Shown: positions 11,941 through 27,535, numbered from the stretch's first letter. The stretch: DNA of 64,000 bases from Hydra vulgaris (GCF_038396675.1 NC_088921.1:41685001-41749000); one strand, 5' to 3'. Notes: generated by a model from the letters alone, not told the origin. Translations and numbers: made by a program.

Positions 11941-12234
11941 TTAATAAAAAAAAAACTTAAAATCGGATATATTAAAATTCATAAGTAAAAATGCCTGTTT
12001 TGATTCATTTTTAAACTGCTCTATACTAGTTTTATGTGTACTTACAATCTTGGGAAACATTTTCCACAAAAAAAGTCCACAATAAAGAACTGAATATGAA
12101 GTTAGTTTTGAATTATATTTTATGACAACAAAGTTGTTATTTGAAAATTTAGTAGGATATTTATAAACTATTTTGTCAAAATAGGATTGAAATATTTTAG
12201 GAGATAGTTCTATATTTGTTTTATTTATGAACAT
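11941..12234 (-). pseudogene. CR1-like LINE ORF2 C-terminus
   Basis: A 97-residue minus-strand frame matching the end of other LINE ORF2 copies here: YPTKFSNNNFV, then LFLWKMFPKIV, equivalent to the YPTRFSKNNYI and RGPKLWN blocks of 49336-49866. It is 5'-truncated by the (TA)n array side at about 12250. No catalytic residues remain. Confidence 0.75.
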
Positions 12235-12340
12235 TAAAACTTGTTGTAAATTGATTTTGTATATACTTAATGTTCCAAGTATACGCAGAAGAGGCTAACA
12301 ATCTACAGCTCTATCGGCTCCAAAAATTGTTCTGCATGCG

Positions 12341-15354
<3,014 letters not shown>

Positions 15355-15399
<45 letters not shown>
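15355..15399. repeat. (TA)n microsatellite
   Basis: About 45 bp of TA between the hAT end and a Tc1 coding fragment. Confidence 0.95.
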
Positions 15400-15401
<2 letters not shown>

Positions 15402-15812
15402 ACTCCATCTGATGAGCCAAGATTGTATTTTGACTCGTCTGACCACAAAATTATTTCCAATATGATATCAGCATTTTTAATTACTTTGATGCAAATTCCA
15501 ATCGAGGTTTTATTTGTTTAGAAAATAAAAAAGGATTATTTCGAACCACTCTTCCTCTATATCATTGTTCTCTTATACAATTTCTGTTTGAGGAGTCACT
15601 GTGATGTTATAATCTTGAATTTTCAAAGCTAATTTAGCTGCCAAAACAAATCTATTTTTCTTCACATTAATGATGACGCCAATGATATTTTGATCAATTG
15701 CACTAGTGATCTTGCGTTTTCGTCCTCTACCAGCCACACTAGCAACGGTTCCAATCAAACTATGCTTTTTAACAATTGAGAAAATGAAGGTATGCTTTGA
15801 CACAAATAACAT
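15400..15812 (-). pseudogene. Tc1-type transposase, N-terminal half
   Basis: Minus strand. The DNA-binding domain has the Tc1 linker motif VAGRGRKRKITSAIDQNII (about 15741-15685), followed by the helix block ending NITVTPQTEI near 15580. Further on comes the catalytic-domain block IILWSDESKYNLGSSDGVH (about 15456-15398) carrying the conserved SDES. The frame is then cut by the (TA)n array. Frameshift(s) lie near 15570. The C-terminal third is absent on this strand. Confidence 0.75.
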
Positions 15813-15975
15813 CAGTGTTTTGGAATGGCCATCTCAAAATCCGGACTTGAATCCAATAGAAAACTGGTGGTATATTTTGGACAGAAAAATTGGCAAACGA
15901 GCATTTAGACGCAAAGATAACTTGAAAGACGCTATAATGAGGGCATGGGATAATATAACAACTGTGCAGCCGTGG
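15790..15975 (+). pseudogene. Tc1-type transposase, C-terminal fragment
   Basis: Plus-strand block VLEWPSQNPDLNPIENWWY (about 15814-15870) with the terminal catalytic Glu of Tc1 elements, then a basic tail. It lies head-to-head with the minus-strand N-terminal fragment, so the two cannot come from one uninterrupted gene. Its end is fused to a short duplication at the SINE junction. Confidence 0.8.
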
Positions 15976-15992
15976 GATAATATAACAAATGT

Positions 15993-16186
15993 GCAGCCGT
16001 GGCGCAGTGGTTAGAGCGCTTGCTTTATAAGCAGGAGATTCAGGTTCGAAACGAGCTATAGACAAATTTTCGCGTCACGGTAAGGAAGGAGGCGTGAACT
16101 TCCCGGTTAAATGCACTTCCGCGGTGTTCTGTGACAAGACCGTAAGGACTTCTTGGGGCACCTTAAAAAAAAAAAAAAAAAAAAAC
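15993..16186 (+). repeat. tRNA-derived SINE, copy 1
   Basis: The head resembles a tRNA gene: A-box TGGCGCAGTGGTTAGAGCG, an anticodon-like stem-loop CTTGC-TTTATAA-GCAGG, and B-box GGTTCGAAACGAG. A unique body follows (GGAAGGAGGCGTGAACTTCC, TAAGACCGTAAGGACTTC) and then poly(A) at 16166-16186. The same head and body recur at 17421-17615. Copies are mobilised by LINE machinery and transcribed by RNA polymerase III from the A and B boxes. Confidence 0.85.
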
Positions 16187-17141
<955 letters not shown>

Positions 17142-17419
17142 AATGTTTTTGAACATGTATTTATAGAAATAAAACAAAAATAGAGACACTTGTATTTTTG
17201 ATAACATAAAATAGGTAGATTTTGCGAGCTTTGAAGTTGGTTTAAGTAAGTCTATCTGCAGCCAATTTTTTTTGTGAATAATGTATGCATATTAGGATTT
17301 AATAAAATCATATCGATCAGGTCCATGCATGCTGATTTTAGTTTTAGGAAGAAGTTTAAATTGAAGAAAAAACTTTTATTTTATGCTACTTTCAAACATA
17401 AATAACTTAAGGAAATATA
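17142..17419. repeat. Direct repeat, left copy
   Basis: About 277 bp nearly identical to 17861-18137, from ATGTTTTTGAACATGTATTT to ACTTAAGGAAATATA. The main divergence is a short block around 17210-17240. SINE copy 2 begins two bases after its right end. Confidence 0.85.
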
Positions 17420-17420
17420 T

Positions 17421-17615
17421 GAGCATCCGTGGCGCAGTGGTTAGAGTTCTGGCTCAGAACCCAGAGGTCCTAGGTTCGACGCCAGCTCTAGCCCAACAAG
17501 CGACATTGGTACGGAAGGAGGCGTGAACTTCCTGTTAAATGCTCTCCCGCGGTGCTTTGTGATAAGACCGTAAGGACTTCTGGGAGCACCTAAAATAACT
17601 ACAAAAAAAAAAAAA
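17421..17615 (+). repeat. tRNA-derived SINE, copy 2
   Basis: Same family as 15993-16186: A-box TGGCGCAGTGGTTAGAG, B-box GGTTCGACGCC, body GGAAGGAGGCGTGAACTTCC and TAAGACCGTAAGGACTTC, poly(A) 17603-17615. The anticodon-like region differs from copy 1. Confidence 0.85.
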
Positions 17616-17860
17616 TTGTTGTTAGAAATTATTAAGCAATAATAGATGTATATAATGTAAATAAAATATGCTATAAATATAATGTTTTAATTGCGGACTT
17701 TGCATTTTACATAGATTTTAAATTTACCAAAATATGTATTTTTTTAAGTATTTTCATCAAGGTTAATAAATGGAATATTTTATAAAAATAAAATAAAAAT
17801 AAATATTTAAACTATTTTTAACAATTTAGGTAGCAAGTACGGTTGTATAAAAAAAAAAAA

Positions 17861-18137
17861 ATGTTTTTGAACATGTATTTATAGAAATAAAACAAAAATC
17901 GAGACACTTGTATTTTTGATAACATAAAATTATCTTAAAGCTTAAGCTTAAAAGTTGGTTTAAGTAAGTCTATCTGCAGCCAATTTTTTTTGTGAATAAT
18001 GTATGCATATTATGATTTAATAAAATCATATCGATCAGGTCCATGCATGCTGATTTTAGTTTTAGGAAGAAGTTTAAATTGAAGAAAAAACTTTTATTTT
18101 ATGCTACTTTCAAACATAAATAACTTAAGGAAATATA
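17861..18137. repeat. Direct repeat, right copy
   Basis: Second copy of the 277-bp direct repeat, 719 bp downstream of the first in the same orientation. Confidence 0.85.
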
Positions 18138-18439
18138 CGATAATAAAAAACTATTATTATTTCAAATTAAACTCTATACTATAAAATTTGTTTAAAGAAA
18201 AAATCTATACATATGTGCATAAAGTTTTAAGTTTATACGCAAGTAAAAAAGGTAGTATTTTTGCAAGAAATTATTTATCGTTTTTCAATTGTTTTTGGAT
18301 ACGGTTATTGACTTTTCTTTCAAGAAAAAATATGATACCTATAAATTTTGAATTGTCTGGATATTTTGTGTTTAAAAATAATAAAAATAACAATTACGGA
18401 TTTTTTTTTTTTTAATTTTGGCTAAAAATCAAGTTTTTC

Positions 18440-18525
18440 AGACCACTGTGCAGTAGTAGGATTTTAACCACGTCAATGCACTTCAGAACGCTGCGAGCTA
18501 ACCACTTCGGCAACATAGACGTATT
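18440..18525 (-). repeat. tRNA-like SINE head fragment
   Basis: On the minus strand, TTGCCGAAGTGGTTAGCTCG resembles an A-box and GTGGTTAAAATCC a B-box, spaced as in a class II tRNA. There is no clear body or tail. It could be a degraded tRNA pseudogene rather than a SINE. Confidence 0.4.
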
Positions 18526-18529
18526 GATT

Positions 18530-19660
18530 GATAATAATTGAAACACTATTTAATAAACAAAAAAATTTTTTATACCTGTAAATAAATTATATATATCAAA
18601 GTTAAGAAAATGTTGCTGCAATGCAGTTTTCAAGTAAAAGTAAAACTGTAAAACTTGATATATGTTTTACAATTACATAATTTAAAGTTAGATATTTGCA
18701 TTCGCTCATATTTTTTTATAAAAGAAGTGATGCGACTCTTTCTCGCTAATAATTCGGGTGTAATGGCTGCCATGAGTTCCGTGTCAGACACTCACGAATG
18801 GGTAAGGGCGTTGAATTAAGTAATACAATGTAAACCAAAATGTAAACCAATGAAATGTTTTTAAGTTTTATTTGAGTATTTCTTGAATATTTTAAAATTC
18901 CACTTTTATTATTTTTTAATGAGAGCTTTTTGTTCAAAGCAATTTTAACAAAGTGATATATAGTAATATAATGTACACAGGGCCGGGTTAAGTACTTCTT
19001 GGACTCCCAGTACTTTAGGCTTTCAGGCTCCTGTTAGCCTCCTAGTATTCAAATTAACAGCGGTTTAAAGCACAGTGGCTATCTAATGTATTTTCTTTTG
19101 TATTTAAATATGCATCTCGCGTTATTAATTATTAAAAACACGCAGATGGGCCAGAGTAGTCAATTTTGAGACAAAATTGATAACTAACTTAATATTAGCA
19201 CTGTATTTACCAAATTTAGCTAGAGAACCAAAATGAGGTCTGCGCTTCTTATAAAAGTAATAACTCTTATATTTAGTTGCTATGGATACCTAATTTTGCA
19301 TAGCAACAACCTGTTTCTGGTAGTTAGAGACTATTCATTTGTGCCACGTACACTATATTTGAATATATATGACATATGAGGTATTTGCTTTGCAATTGAA
19401 TATATAAAAAAAATTAAAATAGTTTAAGAAATTTCAATATTTTCAAGTTTCTTCATTTGAAGCAAATATATGATTGTTTATAGAGGTTTTCAATTATTAG
19501 TTTTGTATTTACTTATTTATTGCAAATCTTGCATTATTGCAATCTTGCATATGTCAAAATCAAGGGACAACATCTGGCTTTTATTTGAATTAACCAAAAC
19601 AAACTTGGAAGTAAACAATACGATGTATTGCATGAACATGTAATTAACCGTGCTAATGAT
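18530..19660. other. Intergenic, no supported gene
   Basis: Nothing coding recognised. CAGGGCCGGGTTAAG at 18979 resembles the outer end of a DNA transposon, but no partner was located. A short GC-richer patch at 18728-18810 is unexplained. Confidence 0.4.
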
Positions 19661-19663
19661 CTT

Positions 19664-19815
19664 AATTATTGCCTTCTTCATATGTTGGTACACCTTTTAT
19701 CGCTGGTGTAGGTATGGGGAAAATCATCCTTCCTTTAGGTAGAGGGATGGCACCCAATACAGCACCAGGGAAAGAGAGGATGCTGGGAGAAGAAGACGTG
19801 GCTCAAAATTTGTAA
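19664..19815 (+). other. Short coding-like relic, unknown
   Basis: A frame of about 49 residues between stops (PSSYVGTPFIAGVGMGKIIL then PLGRGMAPNTAPGKERM) with GC content clearly above its surroundings. It could be one exon of a gene or a transposon piece. No family is recognised, no clear acceptor precedes it, and the opposite strand is equally open. Confidence 0.25.
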
Positions 19816-21508
19816 ATTACTTTACATTTTAAATTTAGAACTTTTGAGCCACTTTTTTGTAATTTTTTTTTTAATATATTTTTGTTTATTAATTTTTGTG
19901 TTGTTTTTCCATTTTTCTTATTAATTTTAATGCTATCAAGTTAAATCATTTAAATAAAGACACTTTTGTTAACAATACTCAATGACAAAAAAAGTCACGG
20001 TCAAACATTTGATAAAGTTAATGTTAATCTCAAAGAGCCTTAGTTTTCACACAACTAAATTCCATGTAGCACGTTCCAGAATCAAGACATTTATAATTTG
20101 TTGTATAACTTTGATAAACATGCATTACAAGGTATGTCACTGAATGTATATTACACAAATAACATTTCATTTTTAAAATGTGATGCTTGTAATGGTTTTT
20201 AATAAGTATTATTATGCCTCATGATGTGGTATTATGTTATTTATTATATGTTAATGTTAATATGTGTTATACAAAGTTATAGATTTATATTTTTCAAAAT
20301 TTTTATGTATGTGTTCAAACTGTGTTTCAAAGTGTGTGCTAGTAGTTAATATATGTTCAATAAACTTAGAATAACTTAATAATTCTCAATTTAGAATTTC
20401 ATTGTGAAATTCCAGATGAGCCTTTTTTTTATGGATTATTCTCCCAATAACTCTAATATTCCTTAAAAAACAAATTTCTTTGTCCTTTGGAGGTGTGCGT
20501 TATGTAGAGTTTACTGCACCATCTTATGCTATTTAATTAATTGTTTATGCTAATAGACTTAGTTAACCTTCACGTTGTTGTTAAAAGTAAGAAAAATGAA
20601 AAGTAAGTTTCTTATCTACCTTAAATTTTTGAGTTTTCAAATAAATTGAGTGCATAAAACCTTAATTTGTAATTAATGTGTAATAAGTGTTTTTTTTTTT
20701 TTTAATAATTTTATTCCATTTTTAGATCGAGTTTCTTCTCTTATGGCTGATTTTTGAAAATTTTCCTACAGAGAATAATTTAAGAAATGTTCTGAATGTT
20801 GATCGTTTTCTAAAAGCAATAACGAAGTTACGTTAATCTTCATAGCATTTACTAAAATCTATAGAATAATGAAACTGTTATTATTCAAGTTGTTTTTATA
20901 CTTTTTTATGCTCAATTGTTCTTTTGTAATTTTTTTTTACCTAAATTTTTTTTGTTTTGTCTCACGATAAATGTTTTTTGTTTCTCACATAGATTTTTAT
21001 ATTTTTTCTCTTTGAAACTTTGTATAGATATATTCTTTACAGAAAAGTTTCTATAAAATAAAATCAAACCGAGCTAACTTATTTGACATAACTAGGAACC
21101 GTGACCCGTTTTCTGTGTCTTTTGTATTTTAAATAAATTTTAATGAGGAGGTTTAAAAAAATTAGTTTAATAAGTCTTTTTGTTAAAGCTATAAGATTCC
21201 TAAAACACTGGAAGAAATAATACGTAACTGTTAAAATTAAGTATAGTTTTAAAGTATAGTAAATTAATTGTTAACCATAAGCCAAGAGTTTTTAATTGAT
21301 CGATTTTCTGCTGTTTATTAAAGTTGATTGGTGTAAGAAGACCAAATTAAAACAAGTTTAGATATAGTCGGGTGTGGAACAGATTTACCACGACCCGTAT
21401 CGTATGGTTCACGACAGCTAGTAATATAATTTATAAATAATCTGAGCAACTACTTTTTTTATGTAAGGTATTTTCATGTCTCAAAAAAAAAGTAATAATA
21501 TAATAAAC
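19816..21508. other. Intergenic, no supported gene
   Basis: AT-rich throughout. Related phrases CCGTGACCCG (about 21099) and CACGACCCG (about 21390) may be remnants of one repeat. No exon, tRNA or element recognised. Confidence 0.4.
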
Positions 21509-24500
21509 CACACCCTGTAAATATCCATGGCTAACATCACCCGAAAGGACCGAACAAATCCTTTTAGATGGGCATTATATAGACCTAGTGTGAACATTTA
21601 GAGCTGTTTTTGAAATCTTTTAACTACGTCCGAGCCATTTTTTTCATTTTTAAGTTAAATAGTGAAAATAACCAAAATCCAAGATTTTCCAAAAAAATAA
21701 ACAGCTCAAAATCATAAATTACAGTGAATTTTTTAAGTTGTAGGTATATAGAGATCATAATAAAATAATTTTAAGTCATTTCAAACATCCCAGAAGGTCA
21801 AATAATTATTGGAAATTAAAAAAAATGAATTTCATTTGAATTTAGTTACTTTGTAATGACTAAGCATCAGCAATGATTTTATGTACATGTACGCATGCAC
21901 GCACGCATGCATGCACTAACTTTTCAAATTAAAAAGGGTTAAATCCTTCCCTGTCATCCTCCTTCCATTGGCATGAAGTACACAATAAGATTATGTACAC
22001 ACAAAAATTGTGTACACATAAAGATTATCATGAAATTTATGAAATAAAAAACATTCATAATTATTTTTCCTTGTTGAATGAAGATCATTTTTTAAAATGA
22101 AGACATAAAGAATCAAAAATGCCAAATAAAGCAAAAACACATGAAGAATGCAGAAAGTCTGTTTGTTTTTTTTGCATGAGGAAAGGAGACCGAGAGTTAA
22201 ATGACTTTATCATTGGAAGAATTCACAAATTGTTGAAAACAGACATTGACTTTGCAGATGAAAGAGTCCCACAGGCTATTTGCAATGCTTGCCGAACTCT
22301 CTTGCAAAAAAGAGATGCTGGGGACATGAGTGTTTCACTTCCTGCAATCTACAACTTCTCTGCAATCATTGTCAAGCCTTTGACACGAACATCTGGTCCA
22401 TGTGACTGCCTCATTTGCCAAATAGCAAAACTCAAGCTCAACCAGAAACATCCCTTGGCACCAAAAGAACAGAACAGAAACCTTGACCAAGGTGAATCTT
22501 CTAAGCCTGGCCCTTCACCAAAGTCCCGTTTACAGTCATCAGAGAAAAGATGCGCACAATGTTTGTCCATTCTTGCAAGAGGTTTCAGACATTCATGCAC
22601 AATCGGAACAAGACACCAAAACTTGCAAGCATTGGTCCAGTCAGATCGTGTTGGTGCTGAGCAAATTGCATCTGCCATCATCAGCTCAAAGGATGCATCT
22701 CCTGGAGGAACTGTCCGGCTGAGTCAAGCAAGAGGAGGGCAGTTATTTCCATTAACACCAGGTAATAATAAACTTCTGTGGGAATCACTTTTACTCATAA
22801 CTATTGTTGTTGTAATCATTCACAAGTAACAAAAAGTTGTTAAATTTATTTCATTTGCTTTTTAGGCCCAGCATCTGCACGCAAATCAACCAGTTCAACA
22901 CTTACAATGCAAAGCTTGTTAAATGTTCAGTTGAACACAGAACTATCCAACACGGGAATGCGACAACTTGCCTCAACACTTAACAAAGCAACAGAAACTC
23001 GACTAGTTGAGCCATTTTTCCAGCAAAAGTTTGCTGTTGTAGGAAAATCGTTGAATGATTTCTTTCAACTATCAGTTGTCAACATTTCAGCAGAAAAAGG
23101 AAAAGCTGAAGAGAAGAGAACAATCATTCACTGCAAAAATCTTGAGGACTTAACCAACAAGGTGTTGTTGTCAAGGGAATACGGCTCCAATCATTTTGTC
23201 AAGCTTGGCATTGATGGAGGAGGATCATTCTTGAAAATGAGCTTAGCAGTTATCAAGGTAACTGATGAAGATGATGAAACAAGAAGTCCTCAACAAAAAA
23301 GTCTTCGCTTGCTGACAAGCTCATCTGCCCGAGACACAGGTGTCAAACGGCAGCTCATAGTTGCCATCGCTGAAAATGTTTCTGAAACATATGAGAACGT
23401 CAAATTGATGATGAACATCATTCAATTAAATGATGTTTCTTTCTGCATTTCATGCGATCTCAAGATGGCCAACATCATTTGCGGAATTCAATCCCATTCA
23501 AGCAAACACCCTTGTTGCTGGTGCAACATTGATTCTGACAATCTCTCAGAATGTGGAACATCCAGAAGTTTCGGATCAATCAAGGAGAGATTTGAAGCCT
23601 ATGTTGCAGCTGGATCAGATACAAAATCAGAAAAAGATTTTGACAATGACATCCACCACTGATTAAAATGGATGACTCAACACTCATTTTGGATGTGATT
23701 CCACCAATGGAACTCCATCTTCTTCTTGGAATTGTCAATCATCTTTTCAAGAATCTTTCTGAGTTATGGCCTGGTGCCAAAGAATGGCCAACTTTGCTGC
23801 ACATTCAGCTCCAGCCATACCATGGCGGACACTTTGCTGGCAATGAATGTCATAAGCTTTTGCAAAACCTTGACATTCTCCAAAGAATGGCAGAAAAAGC
23901 TTGTGCCTATCAAGCATTTAGATTCATTGAAACTCTAAGACATTTCAAAGAAGTTGTCACTTCATGCTTTGGAACAACTCTGCAGGAAAATTATAAAGAA
24001 ACGATTCAGAAGTTTAAAACTTCTTTCCTATTCTTGCCAATATCCGTGACACCTAAGGCCCATGCTGTTTTCTACCATGTTTCTGAATTTGTAGAAAAAC
24101 ATCAAACCTCCCTCGGAATCTTCAGCGAACAAGCAACCGAAGCAATGCATTCAAGGTTCAAGGTTCACTGGGAGCGGTACAAGCGCATCCCAACTCATCC
24201 AGAATATGGAAAACAACTCTTCAATTGTGTTGTTGACTATAACAGCAAGCATCTGTAACAAACAACACCTACAAACTCAACTTTTTCAGAAATATATGTT
24301 TTGGACTAAAAAAAATTAGAAATTGTAAATTTTAGAATTTTTTGAGAAATTTAAAAACTGTTTTTGGATTATGCATTTTGTGAAGAAAGCTTTTAATTCT
24401 AGTCTCAAATTTGCAATATGTAAGAATCTGTTTATTTTTTATCATAAATATTGTCCAGACCAAGCAAGTTGTGAAAATATACTTTATGGAATTTTACACT

Positions 24501-24838
24501 TTGTGGTTATTTTACCATAGAACGTTAAAATGAGAAAAATGGCTCTGACAAACTTTTGGATGTTTGAAATGACTTAAAATTATTTTATTATGATCTCTAT
24601 ATACCTACAACTTAAAAAAATCACTGTAATTTATGATTTTGAGCTGTTTATTTTTTTGGAAAATCTTGGATTTTGGTTATTTTCACTATATAACTTAAAA
24701 ATGAAAAAATGGCTCGGACGTAGTTAAAAGATTTCAAAAACAGCTCTAAATGTTCACACTAGGTCTATATAATGCCCATCTAAAAGGATTTGTTTGGTCC
24801 TTTTGGGTGATGTTAGCCATGGATATTTACAGGGTGTG
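21509..24838 (+). mobile_element. Chapaev-like DNA transposon, nearly complete
   Basis: Terminal inverted repeats of about 282 bp (21509-21790 and 24558-24838) differ at only a handful of positions. Both begin CACACCCTGTAAATATCC. AAAC flanks both sides directly (21505-21508 and 24839-24842), a 4-bp target duplication. CAC termini with a 4-bp duplication are features of the Chapaev superfamily, which is common in Hydra, and the encoded protein supports this. High similarity of the two repeats points to a recent insertion. Confidence 0.8.
22119..24258 (+). pseudogene. Chapaev-like DDE transposase, one frameshift
   Basis: Exon 1 (22119-22761) starts MPNKAKTHEECRKSVC. It carries an N-terminal Cys-rich domain (CFFCMRK, CNACRTLL, CDCLICQ, CAQC), resembling the N-RAG-like zinc region of Chapaev transposases. 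A 104-bp GT-AG intron (22762-22865) joins in phase to exon 2. The catalytic domain shows LGIDGGGSFLKM (first Asp), CDLKMANIICGIQSHSSKHP followed by C..C (second Asp and zinc pair), NHLFKNL, GNECHKLL, and EQATEAMHSRF (likely final Glu). One single-base frameshift near 23655 separates DNDIHH from PLIKMDDSTLILD. No other lesion is seen; about 600 residues in total. Confidence 0.8.
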
Positions 24839-24842
24839 AAAC

Positions 24843-24956
24843 AGGAAGTTTTGCAATTAGATTAAAAAGTTTAAAAAGCAGTTTAAACTAACTGAAAAAA
24901 AAGTCGTAAATGAACAGTGACGGATCCAGGACTTTTTGGTGAATGAGATAATTAGA
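24843..24956. other. Possible second MITE terminus
   Basis: CAGTGACGGATCCAGGAC at 24915 is a common hAT-type terminal motif. No inverted partner was found, so it may be the end of a truncated element. Confidence 0.3.
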
Positions 24957-25343
24957 GCCTGGGAACGTAAAAAGCCCTTTGACTTCACCCTACCCCCACC
25001 CCAAACGTGAGGGGCAACAAGTTGATAAAAATGTTTTGTACTATTCTCAACTAGACTTATATTCATCGAAAATTTTAAGTTTTATAATACTATCTCTCAG
25101 CACTCAAAAGTTATGACCATTTTTGAATGCTGAGAATTTTTGATTTTACCAAGTTTAAACCCCCTCAATTTGAGGGGGATACAAATTTTTTATATAATTT
25201 TTGAACTCTGAGAGAAGCTATGAAACTTAAAATTTATTGATGAATATAAGCCCAGTTGAAAATAGTACAACAATTTTTTTATCAACTTGTTGCCCCTCAC
25301 GTTTGTGGGGGGATGAAGTCAAAAGGCTTTTTTGTTCCCAGCC
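24957..25343. mobile_element. Fold-back MITE with ~155-bp inverted repeats
   Basis: GCCTGGGAAC at 24957 pairs with GTTCCCAGCC ending at 25343. The arms continue through AACGTGAGGGGCAACAAG and its complement to the CTCTCAG motif, leaving a loop of about 90 bp that itself holds CCCCCTCAATTTGAGGGGG. No coding capacity. A related half-copy lies at 27970-28190. Confidence 0.85.
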
Positions 25344-25830
25344 ATTCCATTTAAGAAAATCTTTTTCAATTATATTTTTATAACATTGGAATTCTTTTTT
25401 TTTTATCTTTTGTTTAAATTATTTTAAATTTTTATTCCATTGTCTTTTTTAATTTCGTTACATTTTTCTCTTTGTTATCCTCTCTTTTAATTATTTGTTT
25501 TTATAACTATTTGTTGTTTTTGTATTTGATTGTTTATTTACTAAATTTATTTAATCCCCAAATTTATTTATTTTACTAATTTATTTATGTTCGAACTCGA
25601 AAGTTCTCCCTAATAGTTTAAAAAAAAACGTCGATACGTGCGATACGTCGTTCCCGCTGTTATTGCAAAGATTAAAAATCTCTGGTACATGAGAGGAAGT
25701 CAAGGATAAAGGCCGACGATAATTTTTTTTCCAAATTATATAACTTTCAAAATTCAACTTGGATGCTCTGGCCCCTTGAACTAGGTAGCCTCCCGGCATG
25801 TGTCTGCGGGTTGATAACTGGCACTGAATG
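25344..25830. other. Intergenic, no supported gene
   Basis: T-rich stretch. No exon or element end recognised apart from the following TA array. Confidence 0.4.
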
Positions 25831-25860
25831 TACATATATATATGTATATGTATATATGTA

Positions 25861-25930
<70 letters not shown>

Positions 25931-25940
25931 CATATATATA
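25831..25940. repeat. (TA)n microsatellite with TG steps
   Basis: Impure TA/TATG/TACA array of 110 bp ending exactly at CAGGGCTGCCGAG, an element terminus. Confidence 0.9.
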
Positions 25941-26060
25941 CAGGGCTGCCGAGAGGGAGGGTCGAAAGGGATTGTTTGCCCCAGACGGCAGATCCCAAGC
26001 GGGGCCAAATTTAAAGAAGTTACCTAAAAAAACTTTTTGGTAACTTCTTTTCATTTGGCT
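25941..26060. mobile_element. Single end of CAGGGC-type MITE
   Basis: CAGGGCTGCCGAGAGGGAGG, then AAGCGGGGCC near 25998, parallel the complement of the right end of the MITE at 30180-30380. A small palindrome AAGAAGTTACC/GGTAACTTCTT lies at about 26015-26051. No second terminus identified. Confidence 0.5.
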
Positions 26061-26119
26061 TGAAACCTGATTTAGTTTAAATCAGAGTTTTAAGCCATAA
26101 GGCCAATTATTACCTTAAT

Positions 26120-26560
26120 AAAGGACATTAAAAAGAGAGAAAATAATATTATTGGTATTGGGCTGCTAAACTTAAAGAAGATTGATAATCAAAACCATAA
26201 AGAGTACAACTACAAATTCGTTAATGATCATTTTAGTGAAATAAGCGTAGATAAAATTATAACAAAACAGTTCATTGTTTTAAACCCAGGAACGATTTAT
26301 TAAACAGCCCTATTTTAGAATAATTAACCAAAAACACAAACAGGGTAGAAATTTTGAAAGCTGCTAGAAAGCTTAAGATCTTGAACAATTTTCAAAAAGC
26401 ATATATTATTCCGGATTAAAATGAGGCTGAAAGAAAACAAATACAAGAACTAGTTATTGAAAGGAACGATCACAACACAAAACTTGCTATGGAAGGAACT
26501 AAGGACTCAGTGCAGAAAATAAAAAAATTTGGAAAAAAAGTGGCACAAAAATGACAAAAG
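26120..26560 (+). pseudogene. LINE ORF1-like relic
   Basis: Plus-strand blocks NNIIGIGLLNLKK (26142) and ITKQFIVLNPGTI (about 26257), then a frameshifted NRVEILKAARKLKILNNFQ, KAYIIPD (about 26340-26417) and ERKQIQELVIERN. The R-exILKAA…YI.PDL…R.…ERN pattern is typical of the RNA-binding C-terminus of ORF1 proteins in LINE-like elements. Several stops; a dead fragment. Confidence 0.5.
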
Positions 26561-26784
26561 GTATAGCCAACCAGCTTGCTGCTTTTTTTGACAATAATTC
26601 CAAAGCAAACATTAGCAAAGGACCAAAAATATTCCCAATTTTGATCACACAAACACACTCATAAAATTTTAAAAACAAAGACAAATATCAAAATTGTCCC
26701 CGGGAAAAACGCAAAACTGTCTTAGCAGCAAAGAGGTGTCGCTCGCCCTAAATCCGGACGCTTGTATAGAATGTTTTTAAGAAA

Positions 26785-27290
26785 AATTGTGTTTTGGATG
26801 GCGAATCTTATTTTACTTTGTCAAACTCCACAATTGTTGGGATTGATTGATATTACTCCAGTGACCACAAGAATGCTTCTCCAGACATCTAGTATAAAAG
26901 AAAAGCTAAGTTTGAAAGCAAAGAATTGGTATGGCTTGTAATTAGTCCAACAGGTATGACTACACCAGTAATCAAATAATCTGGCTACTCTGTTAAAAAA
27001 TTACGTACAATAAAGATTACATTAAAAACATTTTGATTCCGTTCATTCCTGAACAAAACAAGGTGAAAGTATCAATTATGTTCTTAAAAAAGATAATCCT
27101 GCCAACCGTCCTAAAATAACGCTAATAAAAGACTTTTGGGGTTATTTGAAAGGTTTAGCCAACAAGGGAAAGTAGCAAGCCAAAATAATCGGAAATTATT
27201 TGGAAGAATCAAGTGTTATTTTAAAAAAATCTCCAGAGGTATTACAGCATTTGACGAGCTTGGCTAAAAAAAGATTGAATGCAGTTCATC
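26785..27290 (+). pseudogene. mariner-like transposase relic
   Basis: Reads VLDGESYFTLSNSTIVG near 26790, with the conserved first acidic block of mariner elements (DDESYF in relatives). It continues with YYSSDHKNASPD, KFESKELVWLVISPTGM, IPFIPEQN, and NPANRPKITLIKDFWGYL with LKGLANKGK near 27095-27175, which corresponds to the last catalytic block. Multiple frameshifts and stops; the segment holding the second catalytic Asp is missing. Confidence 0.7.
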
Positions 27291-27535
27291 TTTAAAGATT
27301 ACCAGAAAAGAAAAGATTAACAATATTAAATATAAATTAGTCCAGGAAAATAACCTTAATTTGATTTTTTTCAAAAAAATATACTTATACTTTTTAAAAT
27401 GTTTTATTGTAGTTCTATTTTTGAGGGAACACCCGTTACATACATACCTATAAACACTTGCAGAGCACGGAGCTTTGTCAGTTATAATTTCAAAATATTT
27501 TATTATTTTATTACATATTTTATTATTTTATGGTT

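Noticed and set aside
18440..18455. CCACTGTGCAG as a third Transib-type terminus
   Set aside because: Only about seven bases match, the following sequence does not, and a tRNA-like relic explains the region.
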